Shown one piece after another: positions 1 through 5,446 of a stretch of 5,446 bases of DNA. Below the pieces are notes generated by a model. That model worked only from the letters and a program-made list of their open reading frames with translations, was not told the origin of the DNA and did no database searches. This stretch comes from an uncultured Bacilli bacterium (GTDB lineage: Bacteria > Bacillota_I > Bacilli_A > RF39 > UBA660), in the NCBI GenBank assembly GCA_934130265.1, contig CAKOYC010000078.1, positions 1 through 5,446 of the forward strand, written 5' to 3'. Numbering within the stretch: the stretch's first letter is position 1; each line of letters begins with the position of its first letter. The position numbers were made by a program, and so were the translations under genes.

Positions 1-518
1 GCTTTTATCTTATCTTCTAGACTCATCGAATCATTCCATATCATAGACTCAATTTCTCTAACTTTATTTAATACAAAAATTTTAACATTATCATTATAAT
101 TATGTTCAATATTGATAGTAACTTTTCTAGCATCATCATAATTAGTAGTTATTCTTTTGAAACTGTTAAAAGGATGAACAAAGTTGTTGATAGTAGATAA
201 AGTTTTTTGATCATCTGCTAAAGCTTTTACATTATCTAAACAACTAGTATCTTTCTTACAATAAAAGGTAAAACTTTCTACTCCAGAATTTAAAACTGTA
301 TAATATAAATTTCTAACTTCATCTTCTGTTTCTGGTGAGAAGTTATTAGTTAATGCTACATAAGAAAAGCTGTAATCTCTTGTATAGTCATTAGATTCTG
401 TTAAAGAAACATCTTCTCTTACAAAATTCTCTTCATAAAACTCATATATATCATCTTGATAAAAATAACTACCTATAAAAAGACCTAAAAGTATAATTAG
501 TACAATAAATTTTTTCAT
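1..518 (-). CDS. Membrane-anchored exported protein, N-terminal part (probable transglutaminase-like family)
   Basis: This gene reads leftward from an ATG at 516-518 and stays open to the window edge, giving 172 codons with the 3' end missing. The start is supported by AAGGAGA six or so bases upstream. The protein begins MKKFIVLIILLGLFIGSYF, a short positive N-terminus and one hydrophobic segment (about residues 4-20). No cysteine lipobox is visible, so it looks like a signal anchor or signal peptide, not a lipoprotein. Residues 21-160 would be extracytoplasmic: charged, aromatic-rich, with two cysteines (C87 and C93, six residues apart) that could form a disulfide. The stretch around residues 108-120 (STINNFVHPFNSF) and the end at 164-172 (SMSLEDKIK) resemble, from memory, the region just before the transglutaminase-like domain of exported proteins in Bacilli and uncultured Mollicutes relatives. 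That domain and its Cys-His-Asp triad would lie beyond the edge, so the family assignment is inference. It diverges from the topoisomerase operon and need not be related in function. Confidence 0.8.
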   Translation of the reverse strand, partial: MKKFIVLIILLGLFIGSYFYQDDIYEFYEENFVREDVSLTESNDYTRDYSFSYVALTNNFSPETEDEVRNLYYTVLNSGVESFTFYCKKDTSCLDNVKALADDQKTLSTINNFVHPFNSFKRITTNYDDARKVTINIEHNYNDNVKIFVLNKVREIESMIWNDSMSLEDKIK

Positions 519-523
519 TGGCA

Positions 524-530
524 TCTCCTT
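524..530 (-). promoter_or_regulatory. Ribosome binding site of the divergent gene
   Basis: Read on the minus strand, AAGGAGA ends five bases before the ATG at 518. It is the only good Shine-Dalgarno near any start in this frame and fixes the start codon. If the proposed promoter at 538-566 is used, this site lies almost at the 5' end of the mRNA. Confidence 0.75.
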
Positions 531-537
531 TTAATTA

Positions 538-566
538 ATTTTAACAATTATGTTATTTTCTGTCTA
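538..566 (-). promoter_or_regulatory. Candidate sigma-A promoter for the divergent gene
   Basis: On the minus strand TAGACA (561-566) is followed after 17 bases by TAAAAT (538-543). TG sits one base upstream of the -10 (TGTTAAAAT), an extended -10. Transcription would start near 531-532, leaving a leader of only about 13 nt. That is short, so a more upstream start remains possible. A weaker alternative -10, CATAAT at 547-552, has no convincing -35 partner. Confidence 0.5.
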
Positions 567-594
567 TAATAAGTTAAAAAAGTTTAAGAAACGT

Positions 595-623
595 TTGCAC
601 TAATGCTTTATTTTTGGTAAAAT
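595..623 (+). promoter_or_regulatory. Sigma-A promoter of the parE-orf-parC operon
   Basis: TTGCAC (595-600) and TAAAAT (618-623) are separated by exactly 17 bases, and TG at 615-616 makes an extended -10 (TGGTAAAAT). Transcription would start near 630-631, giving a leader of about 60 nt before parE. No other promoter-like or terminator-like sequence was seen between the three plus-strand genes, so this promoter probably serves all of them. The -35 boxes of this and the divergent promoter are 28 bases apart. Confidence 0.65.
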
Positions 624-642
624 TAATACGAAAGAATTAAAG

Positions 643-671
643 GGAACGAGAGATGAGATGCTCTTTTTTTT
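643..671 (+). promoter_or_regulatory. Leader hairpin followed by a T-run (possible weak attenuator)
   Basis: In the presumed parE leader, GAGAG (648-652) can pair with CTCTT (661-665) around an 8-nt loop, using one G-U pair. After a mismatch, 643-646 can pair weakly with part of the T-run. The hairpin is followed directly by eight Ts (664-671). The layout is that of an intrinsic terminator, but the stem is short and low in GC. Termination or attenuation upstream of parE is therefore only a possibility. No known riboswitch, T-box or ribosomal leader motif was recognised. Confidence 0.25.
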
Positions 672-678
672 AGTAAGT

Positions 679-684
679 AGGAGG
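679..684 (+). promoter_or_regulatory. Ribosome binding site of parE
   Basis: A full-consensus AGGAGG lies seven bases before the parE ATG. It is stronger than the AGGTGAT sites used by the two downstream genes and confirms the start at 692. Confidence 0.85.
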
Positions 685-691
685 AAAGTTT

Positions 692-2593
692 ATGGCAACA
701 ATATATAATGATGACTCAATTAAAATACTAGAAGGACTAGAAGCGGTTCGTAAAAGACCTGGTATGTATATTGGATCAACTGATAAAAAAGGACTTCACC
801 ATTTAGTATGGGAAATAGTTGATAATGCAATAGATGAAGCGATTAATGGTTATGGTAAAAAAATAGTAATAACTATTCATGAAGATAAAAGTATAAGTGT
901 TAAAGATGAAGGACGAGGTGTACCTGTTGGAATGCACTCATCAGGAAAACCTACTCCGGAAGTTATTTACACTGTTTTACATGCTGGTGGTAAGTTTGAA
1001 GAGTCTGGTTATAAAGTATCAGGAGGACTTCATGGTGTTGGTGGAAGTGTTGTTAATGCTTTATCTAAATGGATGGAAGTTACTATTGAACGTGATAAAG
1101 GTGTTTACTTTATTAGATTTGAAGATGGGGGAAAAGTAGCACAACCGTTAAAAAAGATAGGTACTAGTAATAAGACAGGTACTATGGTTAGATTCTTACC
1201 AGATGATACAATTTTTTCAACTATAAACTTCTCCTTTACTACTATATGTGAAAGAATGCAAGAATCTGCTTTCCTTTTAAAAGGATTAACAATAGAAGTT
1301 AATGACTTAGAAGATGATCGACATGCTACTTTTCATTATGAAAAAGGATTAGAAGAGTTTGTTGATTATCTAAATGAAGGTAAATCAACTCTTCATAAAA
1401 CATTAGTTTTTGAAGGTATTAAAGACAAAATGGAAATAGATATTGCTATGCAGTATACAGATACTTATCAAGAAAATATTGTCTCTTTTGTAAATAATGT
1501 AAAAACTAGTGATGGTGGTAGTCACGAAGTTGGGTTTAAAACAGCCTTAACTCGTGTCTTTAATGACTATGCTAGAAATAATGGTTTTATCAAAGGAAAA
1601 GAAAAAGCCTTTGAAGGAAGCGATGTAAGAGAAGGACTTACTGCTATTATCAGTTTAAAAATACCAGAAGAACTATTACAGTTTGAAGGACAGACTAAAG
1701 GAAAGTTAGGAACTCCTCAAGCAAGAACAGCTGTAGATGCTTTAGTTACTGAGAAATTACAGTTCTTCCTAGAAGAAAATAAAATGGTAGCTACTGATAT
1801 AATTAATAAATCCTTAAAGAGTAAAACAGCAAGAGAAGCAGCTAGAAAAGCAAGAGAAGAAGCAAGAAAAGGAAAGACTAAAGTATCAAAAGAAAGAGCA
1901 TTATCAGGTAAGCTTTCTCCAGCCCAAAGTAGAGATAAGACTAAAAAAGAATTATTCTTAGTAGAAGGAGATTCAGCAGGAGGTAGTGCTAAACAAGGAA
2001 GAGATAGACGTTATCAAGCAATTTTACCTTTACGAGGAAAAGTTTTAAATACGGAAAAGACTAAAGAGAGTGATATTTTAAAGAATGAAGAGATAAATAC
2101 CATGATTTATACTATTGGTGCTGGATATGGTTCTAACTTCGATATAAATGATTGTGAATATAACAAAGTAATAATCATGAGCGATGCTGATGAAGATGGT
2201 GGTCATATTCAGTGTTTATTACTAACATTCTTCTATCGCTATATGAAACCATTAATAGAAGATGGTAGACTTTATGTCGCTTTGCCACCACTATTTAAGA
2301 TTCAAAGTGGTAAAAATATTGAATATGCTTATACAATTCAAGAAATGCAAGAGAAAACCAAAGATAAGAAATGTGAAGTTCAAAGATATAAAGGACTAGG
2401 TGAAATGAATGCCGACCAGTTATGTGAAACTACAATGAAACCAGGTACTAGAACTTTAATTAGAGTAAAAATAGAAGATGCTCAATTAGCAGAGAAACGG
2501 GTATCAATATTAATGGGAGATGATGTACCACCTCGTAAAGAGTGGATTGAAGAAAACGTTGAATTCTCCTTAGAAGATGATTATAAGATTTAG
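692..2593 (+). CDS. parE: DNA topoisomerase IV subunit B (ParE)
   Basis: This is the ATPase and TOPRIM subunit of topoisomerase IV, which pairs with ParC to decatenate daughter chromosomes and relax supercoils. At 633 residues it is full length for Gram-positive ParE. The GHKL ATPase domain (about 1-220) shows E41 (general base), N45, the DEGRG motif (72-76) and GGLHGVGG (111-118). The transducer domain (about 221-390) carries QTKGKLG (334-340) with the ATP-contacting lysine. The TOPRIM domain (about 418-535) carries EGDSAGG (425-431), PLRGKVLN (446-453) and the Mg2+-binding DADEDG (498-503). The C-terminal part has RYKGLGEMN (565-573). ParE is preferred over GyrB because of HIQ (not HIR) after the DxD motif, the ParE-like N-terminus, and parC two genes downstream. 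Mild oddities are G118 where A or S is usual, DGG for DGA at 502-504, and C578 in QLCETT where QLWETT is typical. All metal and ATP ligands are present, so it should be active. It is the first gene of the operon. Confidence 0.96.
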   Translation: MATIYNDDSIKILEGLEAVRKRPGMYIGSTDKKGLHHLVWEIVDNAIDEAINGYGKKIVITIHEDKSISVKDEGRGVPVGMHSSGKPTPEVIYTVLHAGGKFEESGYKVSGGLHGVGGSVVNALSKWMEVTIERDKGVYFIRFEDGGKVAQPLKKIGTSNKTGTMVRFLPDDTIFSTINFSFTTICERMQESAFLLKGLTIEVNDLEDDRHATFHYEKGLEEFVDYLNEGKSTLHKTLVFEGIKDKMEIDIAMQYTDTYQENIVSFVNNVKTSDGGSHEVGFKTALTRVFNDYARNNGFIKGKEKAFEGSDVREGLTAIISLKIPEELLQFEGQTKGKLGTPQARTAVDALVTEKLQFFLEENKMVATDIINKSLKSKTAREAARKAREEARKGKTKVSKERALSGKLSPAQSRDKTKKELFLVEGDSAGGSAKQGRDRRYQAILPLRGKVLNTEKTKESDILKNEEINTMIYTIGAGYGSNFDINDCEYNKVIIMSDADEDGGHIQCLLLTFFYRYMKPLIEDGRLYVALPPLFKIQSGKNIEYAYTIQEMQEKTKDKKCEVQRYKGLGEMNADQLCETTMKPGTRTLIRVKIEDAQLAEKRVSILMGDDVPPRKEWIEENVEFSLEDDYKI

Positions 2594-2598
2594 GTGAT
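2592..2598 (+). promoter_or_regulatory. Ribosome binding site overlapping the parE stop codon
   Basis: AGGTGAT complements the 16S 3' end (AUCACCU) and includes the last two bases of the parE TAG stop. It lies five bases before the ATG at 2604. A second ATG at 2608-2610 is in another frame and is not the start. The overlap suggests that ribosomes ending parE re-initiate on the next gene. Confidence 0.75.
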
Positions 2599-2603
2599 TA
2601 ATA

Positions 2604-4028
2604 ATGTATGATAGTGGCGAAGAATTTTTAAATGAACTATATAAAGATTTACATATATCAGATATAGTTATGCATACAGCAGATAAAAGTGATAGTCCAA
2701 TTACTAAAATAAATAAATACTTAGCCCGCCTTGATAGAGTAGTTAATAAAGCTCATTTGAAAGAACATGACTGGAATTTATTTAAAAGCTTATGTCACAG
2801 TAAATATGTCATTAAAGAAGAAGATATTAAAGAAGATTATATAGCTAAAAAGATTTCTTCCACTACTTCTCGTGATAAAGTAATATATAACACAATAACA
2901 GCTAGTAAAGATTCACTTGATACTTGGATAGATTTTCTTGGTAGTTTAGAAGATGAAGAAATGTGGGTAAAGTTATGGATATTTAAAGGAATTACTTCGA
3001 TGGGTAACTATAACGATGATAGAAAAGCTTTTTCAAGAAGAACAAAGCATACAACTAGTCCTTTTCCCATGTTTGATCCTGTAATAACACTAGATGTAAT
3101 TGATAAAGTAAAAACACTTATTAAGACAAATGATCAAGAACTAATAGATGATGCTATTACAAGTGAAAGTTTTGCTAGACTTTATGCTTACTACTTTTCA
3201 ATGAAAAGAGAAGAAATACTTAAAAGAAGTAAGACTACTAATGGTGAGTGGATTCACTATGAAGGTGTAAGTGATAGAATAAGATTAAGAAGTGATATCA
3301 TTGGAAAAGGTACTTTATGGTGTATTGAAAATAGAAAAGATGCTAAAGAAATATTAGAAAATGGTGTTATTGATATTTACTATTCTTATGATGAAGAGAA
3401 AAAACCAACTATTCCAAGATTAGCTATTGTTAGTAGTAATAAAAATATTAAAGAAGTAAGAGGAATAGGACATAGTCAAAATATTGAACCATTTATGGAA
3501 GATATATTAGAGCGTAAACTACTTAGTTATAATTATAATGAAAAGGTAAATAGAATTTTAACTAATATAAGACGACTAACTTACTTGACGGAGAAAGAAA
3601 ACTATAGTAAAAGTGATATAGAGTTTCTTTATGAGATAAAAGAAAAGATTGGTTTCTTTGGTTATGCTAAAGATGAGAGAATAGAAAAGTTAAAAGCTAA
3701 GAGAAATATGCAAAAAGATTTAGCTTACTACTTTGATTGTCAAGAAGATGAAGTAGCAATTACGGAAGAGGGTATTAAAGATAATACTATTTGTTACTAT
3801 GGTGATATTAGTGAAACTAATGAAAAACTTAATATTTCTCTTCCTAAATATGTAGTAGGGGATGTAAGATGTCCTAATTTAGTATCAACTAAAGGTTTAG
3901 AAAGATTAGAAGTAGTAACTAATGATTTATCTTTACCTAAAATAGATAGTAAGTTAGCATCATTAAAAGAAGTATGGGGTTATGATACAGCAGGTATTTT
4001 AGATAAGAAACAAGATAAGAAGATGTAG
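2604..4028 (+). CDS. Conserved-looking protein of unknown function, with a possible PcfJ-like core, between parE and parC
   Basis: I do not recognise a named gene. The 474-residue product has no signal peptide or membrane segment and is probably cytoplasmic. Four parts can be seen. Residues 1-115 are mostly helical and charged. Residues 120-175 carry WVKLWIFKGITSMGNY (121-136), then FSRRTKHTTSPFP (143-155). Residues 213-300 form the most motif-rich core: W216, GKGTLWC (234-240), DIYYSYDEE (257-265), PTIPRLAI (268-275), EVRG (284-287) and QNIEP (292-296). Residues 310-375 are a charged helical stretch with a likely coiled coil. Residues 410-460 are a degenerate repeat tail rich in LPK, GD and KGL. 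The core order (Cys, about 14 residues, Gly, a strand with YY, Pro-rich strand, I.E.RG, N.EP) recalls the PcfJ-like domain of mobile elements, but this is a by-eye remote match. Codon use resembles parE and parC, so a recent transfer is not evident. Spacing of 10 and 9 bases to its neighbours shows that it is co-transcribed and probably translationally coupled with the topoisomerase IV genes. Whether it acts on that enzyme is unknown. Confidence 0.9.
   Translation: MYDSGEEFLNELYKDLHISDIVMHTADKSDSPITKINKYLARLDRVVNKAHLKEHDWNLFKSLCHSKYVIKEEDIKEDYIAKKISSTTSRDKVIYNTITASKDSLDTWIDFLGSLEDEEMWVKLWIFKGITSMGNYNDDRKAFSRRTKHTTSPFPMFDPVITLDVIDKVKTLIKTNDQELIDDAITSESFARLYAYYFSMKREEILKRSKTTNGEWIHYEGVSDRIRLRSDIIGKGTLWCIENRKDAKEILENGVIDIYYSYDEEKKPTIPRLAIVSSNKNIKEVRGIGHSQNIEPFMEDILERKLLSYNYNEKVNRILTNIRRLTYLTEKENYSKSDIEFLYEIKEKIGFFGYAKDERIEKLKAKRNMQKDLAYYFDCQEDEVAITEEGIKDNTICYYGDISETNEKLNISLPKYVVGDVRCPNLVSTKGLERLEVVTNDLSLPKIDSKLASLKEVWGYDTAGILDKKQDKKM
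3822..3983 (+). repeat. Degenerate leucine/glycine repeat tail within the unnamed protein
   Basis: Residues about 407-460 read as two or so decayed copies of a unit of about 20-25 residues: LPKYVVGDV...L.S.KGLERLE, then VVTNDLSLPKI...LASLKEV. The pattern LPK.V.GDL...L.S..GL is, from memory, typical of longer leucine-rich beta-solenoid-like repeats in bacterial proteins of unknown function. Here only a short remnant is present. It is a protein-level repeat, and the DNA copies are not closely similar. Confidence 0.4.
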
Positions 4029-4033
4029 GTGAT
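4027..4033 (+). promoter_or_regulatory. Ribosome binding site of parC overlapping the upstream stop codon
   Basis: AGGTGAT includes the last two bases of the TAG stop of the unnamed gene and lies four bases before the parC ATG at 4038. It is the same site, in the same relation to a stop codon, as at the parE junction (2592-2598), pointing to coupled translation along the operon. Confidence 0.75.
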
Positions 4034-4037
4034 ATAA

Positions 4038-5446
4038 ATGGAAAAAACAAAAGAAATTATTGAGAAAATTAGGGAATATACCCTTGAAGATATTATGGGG
4101 GAAAGGTTTGGAAGCTATTCAAAATATATTATTCAAGATAGAGCAATTCCAGATGTCAGAGATGGATTAAAACCGGTTCAAAGACGTATTCTATATTCTA
4201 TGTATAAAGAAAAAAATACCTATGATAGACCTTATAGGAAAAGTGCTAAGACAGTAGGAGATGTTATTGGTAATTACCATCCACATGGTGATAGTTCTAT
4301 TTATGAAGCCATGGTTAGAATGAGTCAAGAGTGGAAGAGTAGATATCCTTATATTGATATGCATGGTAATAATGGTTCTATCGATGGTGATAGCCCAGCA
4401 GCTTATCGTTATACAGAAGCAAGACTTTCTAAGATTAGTAATGAAATGTTAAGAGATATTAATAGAGATACTGTAGAGTTTGCTCCTAACTTTGATGATA
4501 GTTTAAAAGAACCTACTGTTTTACCAGCTAGATTTCCTGCTCTTCTTGTTTATGGAACACAAGGTATTTCTGCTGGATATGCTACTAATATACCACCTCA
4601 TAACTTAGGAGAAGTAATAGATGCTGCTATTTACTTAATAGATAATAGTGAAGCAACCCTTGATGAGTTAATGAACTTTGTTAAAGGACCTGACTTTCCA
4701 ACTGGTGCTATCATTGAAGGAAAAAAAGGATTACTTGATGCTTATCAAACAGGTAAAGGTAAAATAATAATTAAAAGTAAATATGAGTTTGAAGAGAAGA
4801 ATGGTAAAACATCTTTAGTAATTACAGAAATTCCTTATGAAGTTAATAAAGCCTTGCTAGTTAAGAAAATAGATGACATAAGACTAGATAAAAAAATAGA
4901 TGGAATAGTAGAAGTAAGAGATGAATCCGCTCAAGATATTAGAATTGTTATTGACTTAAAGAAAGGTGTTAATAAAGAATTCTTAGTAAACTTCTTATTA
5001 AAAAATACCGATATGCAGATAAGTTATAATTTCAATATGGTAGCAATTGTTAAGAAAAGACCTAAACTATTAGGACTTAAGAATGCTCTAAAAGCTTTTA
5101 TTGAGCATCAACAAGAAGTTGTTAGAAGAAGAAGTGAGTTTGATTTAGCTCATGCTAAGAAAGAACTTCATATCTTAGATGGTTTAAAGAAATGTTTATC
5201 TATTTTAGATGAAGTTATTAAAACTATTAGAGCAAGTAAAAATAAAAGTGATGCTAAAGAAAACCTTGTAAAAGAATATGCTTTTAGTTATGAACAAGCA
5301 GAAGCTATTGTAACATTACAACTATATCGTTTAACTAATACTGATGTAGTAGAACTAGAAGAAAGATGTGCTGTTTTAGAAAAGATAATCGCCTCACTTA
5401 CTGCTATCTTGGAAAATGAAAAAATACTTAAGAAAGTAATGAAAGA
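4038..5446 (+). CDS. parC: DNA topoisomerase IV subunit A (ParC), 3' end cut by the window
   Basis: The frame opens at ATG 4038 and stays open to the edge, giving 469 codons plus two bases. ParC is usually about 800 residues or more in Gram-positives, so the C-terminal beta-pinwheel is missing here. It is the breakage-reunion subunit of topoisomerase IV. Visible are the N-terminal SYSKYIIQDRAIPDVRDGLKP block (26-46), the winged-helix region with RKSAKTVGDVIGNYHPHGDS (67-86), and the active-site AAYRYTEARL (121-130), where Y125 forms the covalent link to DNA and R124 precedes it. Further on come the tower domain with ISAGYATNIPPHN (about 175-187) and the coiled-coil gate (about 350-469) containing a QAEAIVTLQLYRLTN stretch. 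ParC is preferred over GyrA because of EAMVRMSQEWK after the HPHGDS motif, HGNNGSIDGD, and linkage to parE. The quinolone-contact residues are Ser86 and Glu90, the usual sensitive-type pair. Y123 replaces the Met common next to the catalytic Arg-Tyr. It is translated from a site that overlaps the stop codon of the preceding gene. Confidence 0.95.
   Translation, partial: MEKTKEIIEKIREYTLEDIMGERFGSYSKYIIQDRAIPDVRDGLKPVQRRILYSMYKEKNTYDRPYRKSAKTVGDVIGNYHPHGDSSIYEAMVRMSQEWKSRYPYIDMHGNNGSIDGDSPAAYRYTEARLSKISNEMLRDINRDTVEFAPNFDDSLKEPTVLPARFPALLVYGTQGISAGYATNIPPHNLGEVIDAAIYLIDNSEATLDELMNFVKGPDFPTGAIIEGKKGLLDAYQTGKGKIIIKSKYEFEEKNGKTSLVITEIPYEVNKALLVKKIDDIRLDKKIDGIVEVRDESAQDIRIVIDLKKGVNKEFLVNFLLKNTDMQISYNFNMVAIVKKRPKLLGLKNALKAFIEHQQEVVRRRSEFDLAHAKKELHILDGLKKCLSILDEVIKTIRASKNKSDAKENLVKEYAFSYEQAEAIVTLQLYRLTNTDVVELEERCAVLEKIIASLTAILENEKILKKVMK

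Noticed and set aside
897..1139. 80-codon plus-strand open frame inside parE
   Set aside because: It lies wholly within the well-supported parE frame, has no ribosome binding site and gives a low-complexity Leu/Val-rich product; it is a shadow frame.
692..2593. Possible GyrB and GyrA instead of ParE and ParC
   Set aside because: HIQ after the TOPRIM DxD motif, EAMVRMSQEWK and HGNNGSIDGD in the A subunit, and the B-then-A order fit Gram-positive topoisomerase IV better than gyrase.
2594..2603. Terminator or promoter between parE and the unnamed gene
   Set aside because: The gap is only 10 bases and holds only the end of the ribosome binding site and an A/T spacer; no hairpin is possible.
2608..2610. 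Alternative ATG for the unnamed gene
   Set aside because: It is out of frame with the 474-codon gene and would be poorly supported; the ATG at 2604 has the right spacing from AGGTGAT.
692..5446. Mycoplasma-type genetic code (UGA = Trp)
   Set aside because: Tryptophan codons read in these genes are TGG and long frames stay open under the standard code; no in-frame TGA at a conserved Trp site was found.
1..5446. tRNA, rRNA, CRISPR array, insertion sequence ends or attachment sites
   Set aside because: No cloverleaf arms, spaced direct repeats, transposase frame or paired terminal inverted repeats were seen; almost all of the window is accounted for by four genes and one 173-base gap.

Overview
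The window holds a topoisomerase IV operon from an AT-rich, low-GC Gram-positive bacterium. The order is parE, an unnamed 474-residue gene, then parC (cut by the right edge), all on the plus strand. A divergently transcribed gene for a membrane-anchored exported protein runs off the left edge. All tryptophan codons I read in the four genes are TGG, the complete genes end in TAG, and the ribosome binding sites (AGGAGG, AGGTGAT) match a Bacillus-type 16S 3' end. Together with strong AGA, AAA and TTA codon bias, this points to an uncultured Bacilli or Mollicutes-related lineage (RF39-like gut clades are my best guess) that uses the standard code, not the UGA=Trp code of Mycoplasma and Spiroplasma. 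The lineage is inferred from sequence style, not from any search.

Region by region: 1-518 (minus) is the N-terminal part of a protein with a signal anchor. Its last visible residues look like the start of a transglutaminase-like domain, which would lie outside the window. The 519-691 gap holds two back-to-back promoters with good sigma-A-type hexamers, both with extended -10 elements. It also holds a parE leader of about 60 nt with a weak hairpin followed by eight T residues. 692-2593 is a full-length ParE. 2604-4028 is the unnamed gene. 4038-5446 is the first 469 codons of ParC.

ParE (ATPase and TOPRIM) and ParC (breakage-reunion subunit) form the A2B2 topoisomerase IV that decatenates daughter chromosomes. 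In most Firmicutes parE and parC are adjacent, so the gene wedged between them is the unusual part of this window. It is joined to both neighbours by nearly identical junctions in which the upstream TAG stop is part of the next gene's AGGTGAT ribosome binding site. All three proteins are therefore probably made from one message with coupled translation. The middle protein has a conserved-looking core (a GKGTxWC block, then a YYSxDEE...PTIPR block, then an EVRG...QNIEP block) that reminds me of a diverged PcfJ-like domain. It ends in a short, degenerate leucine/glycine repeat tail. Its function is unknown to me.
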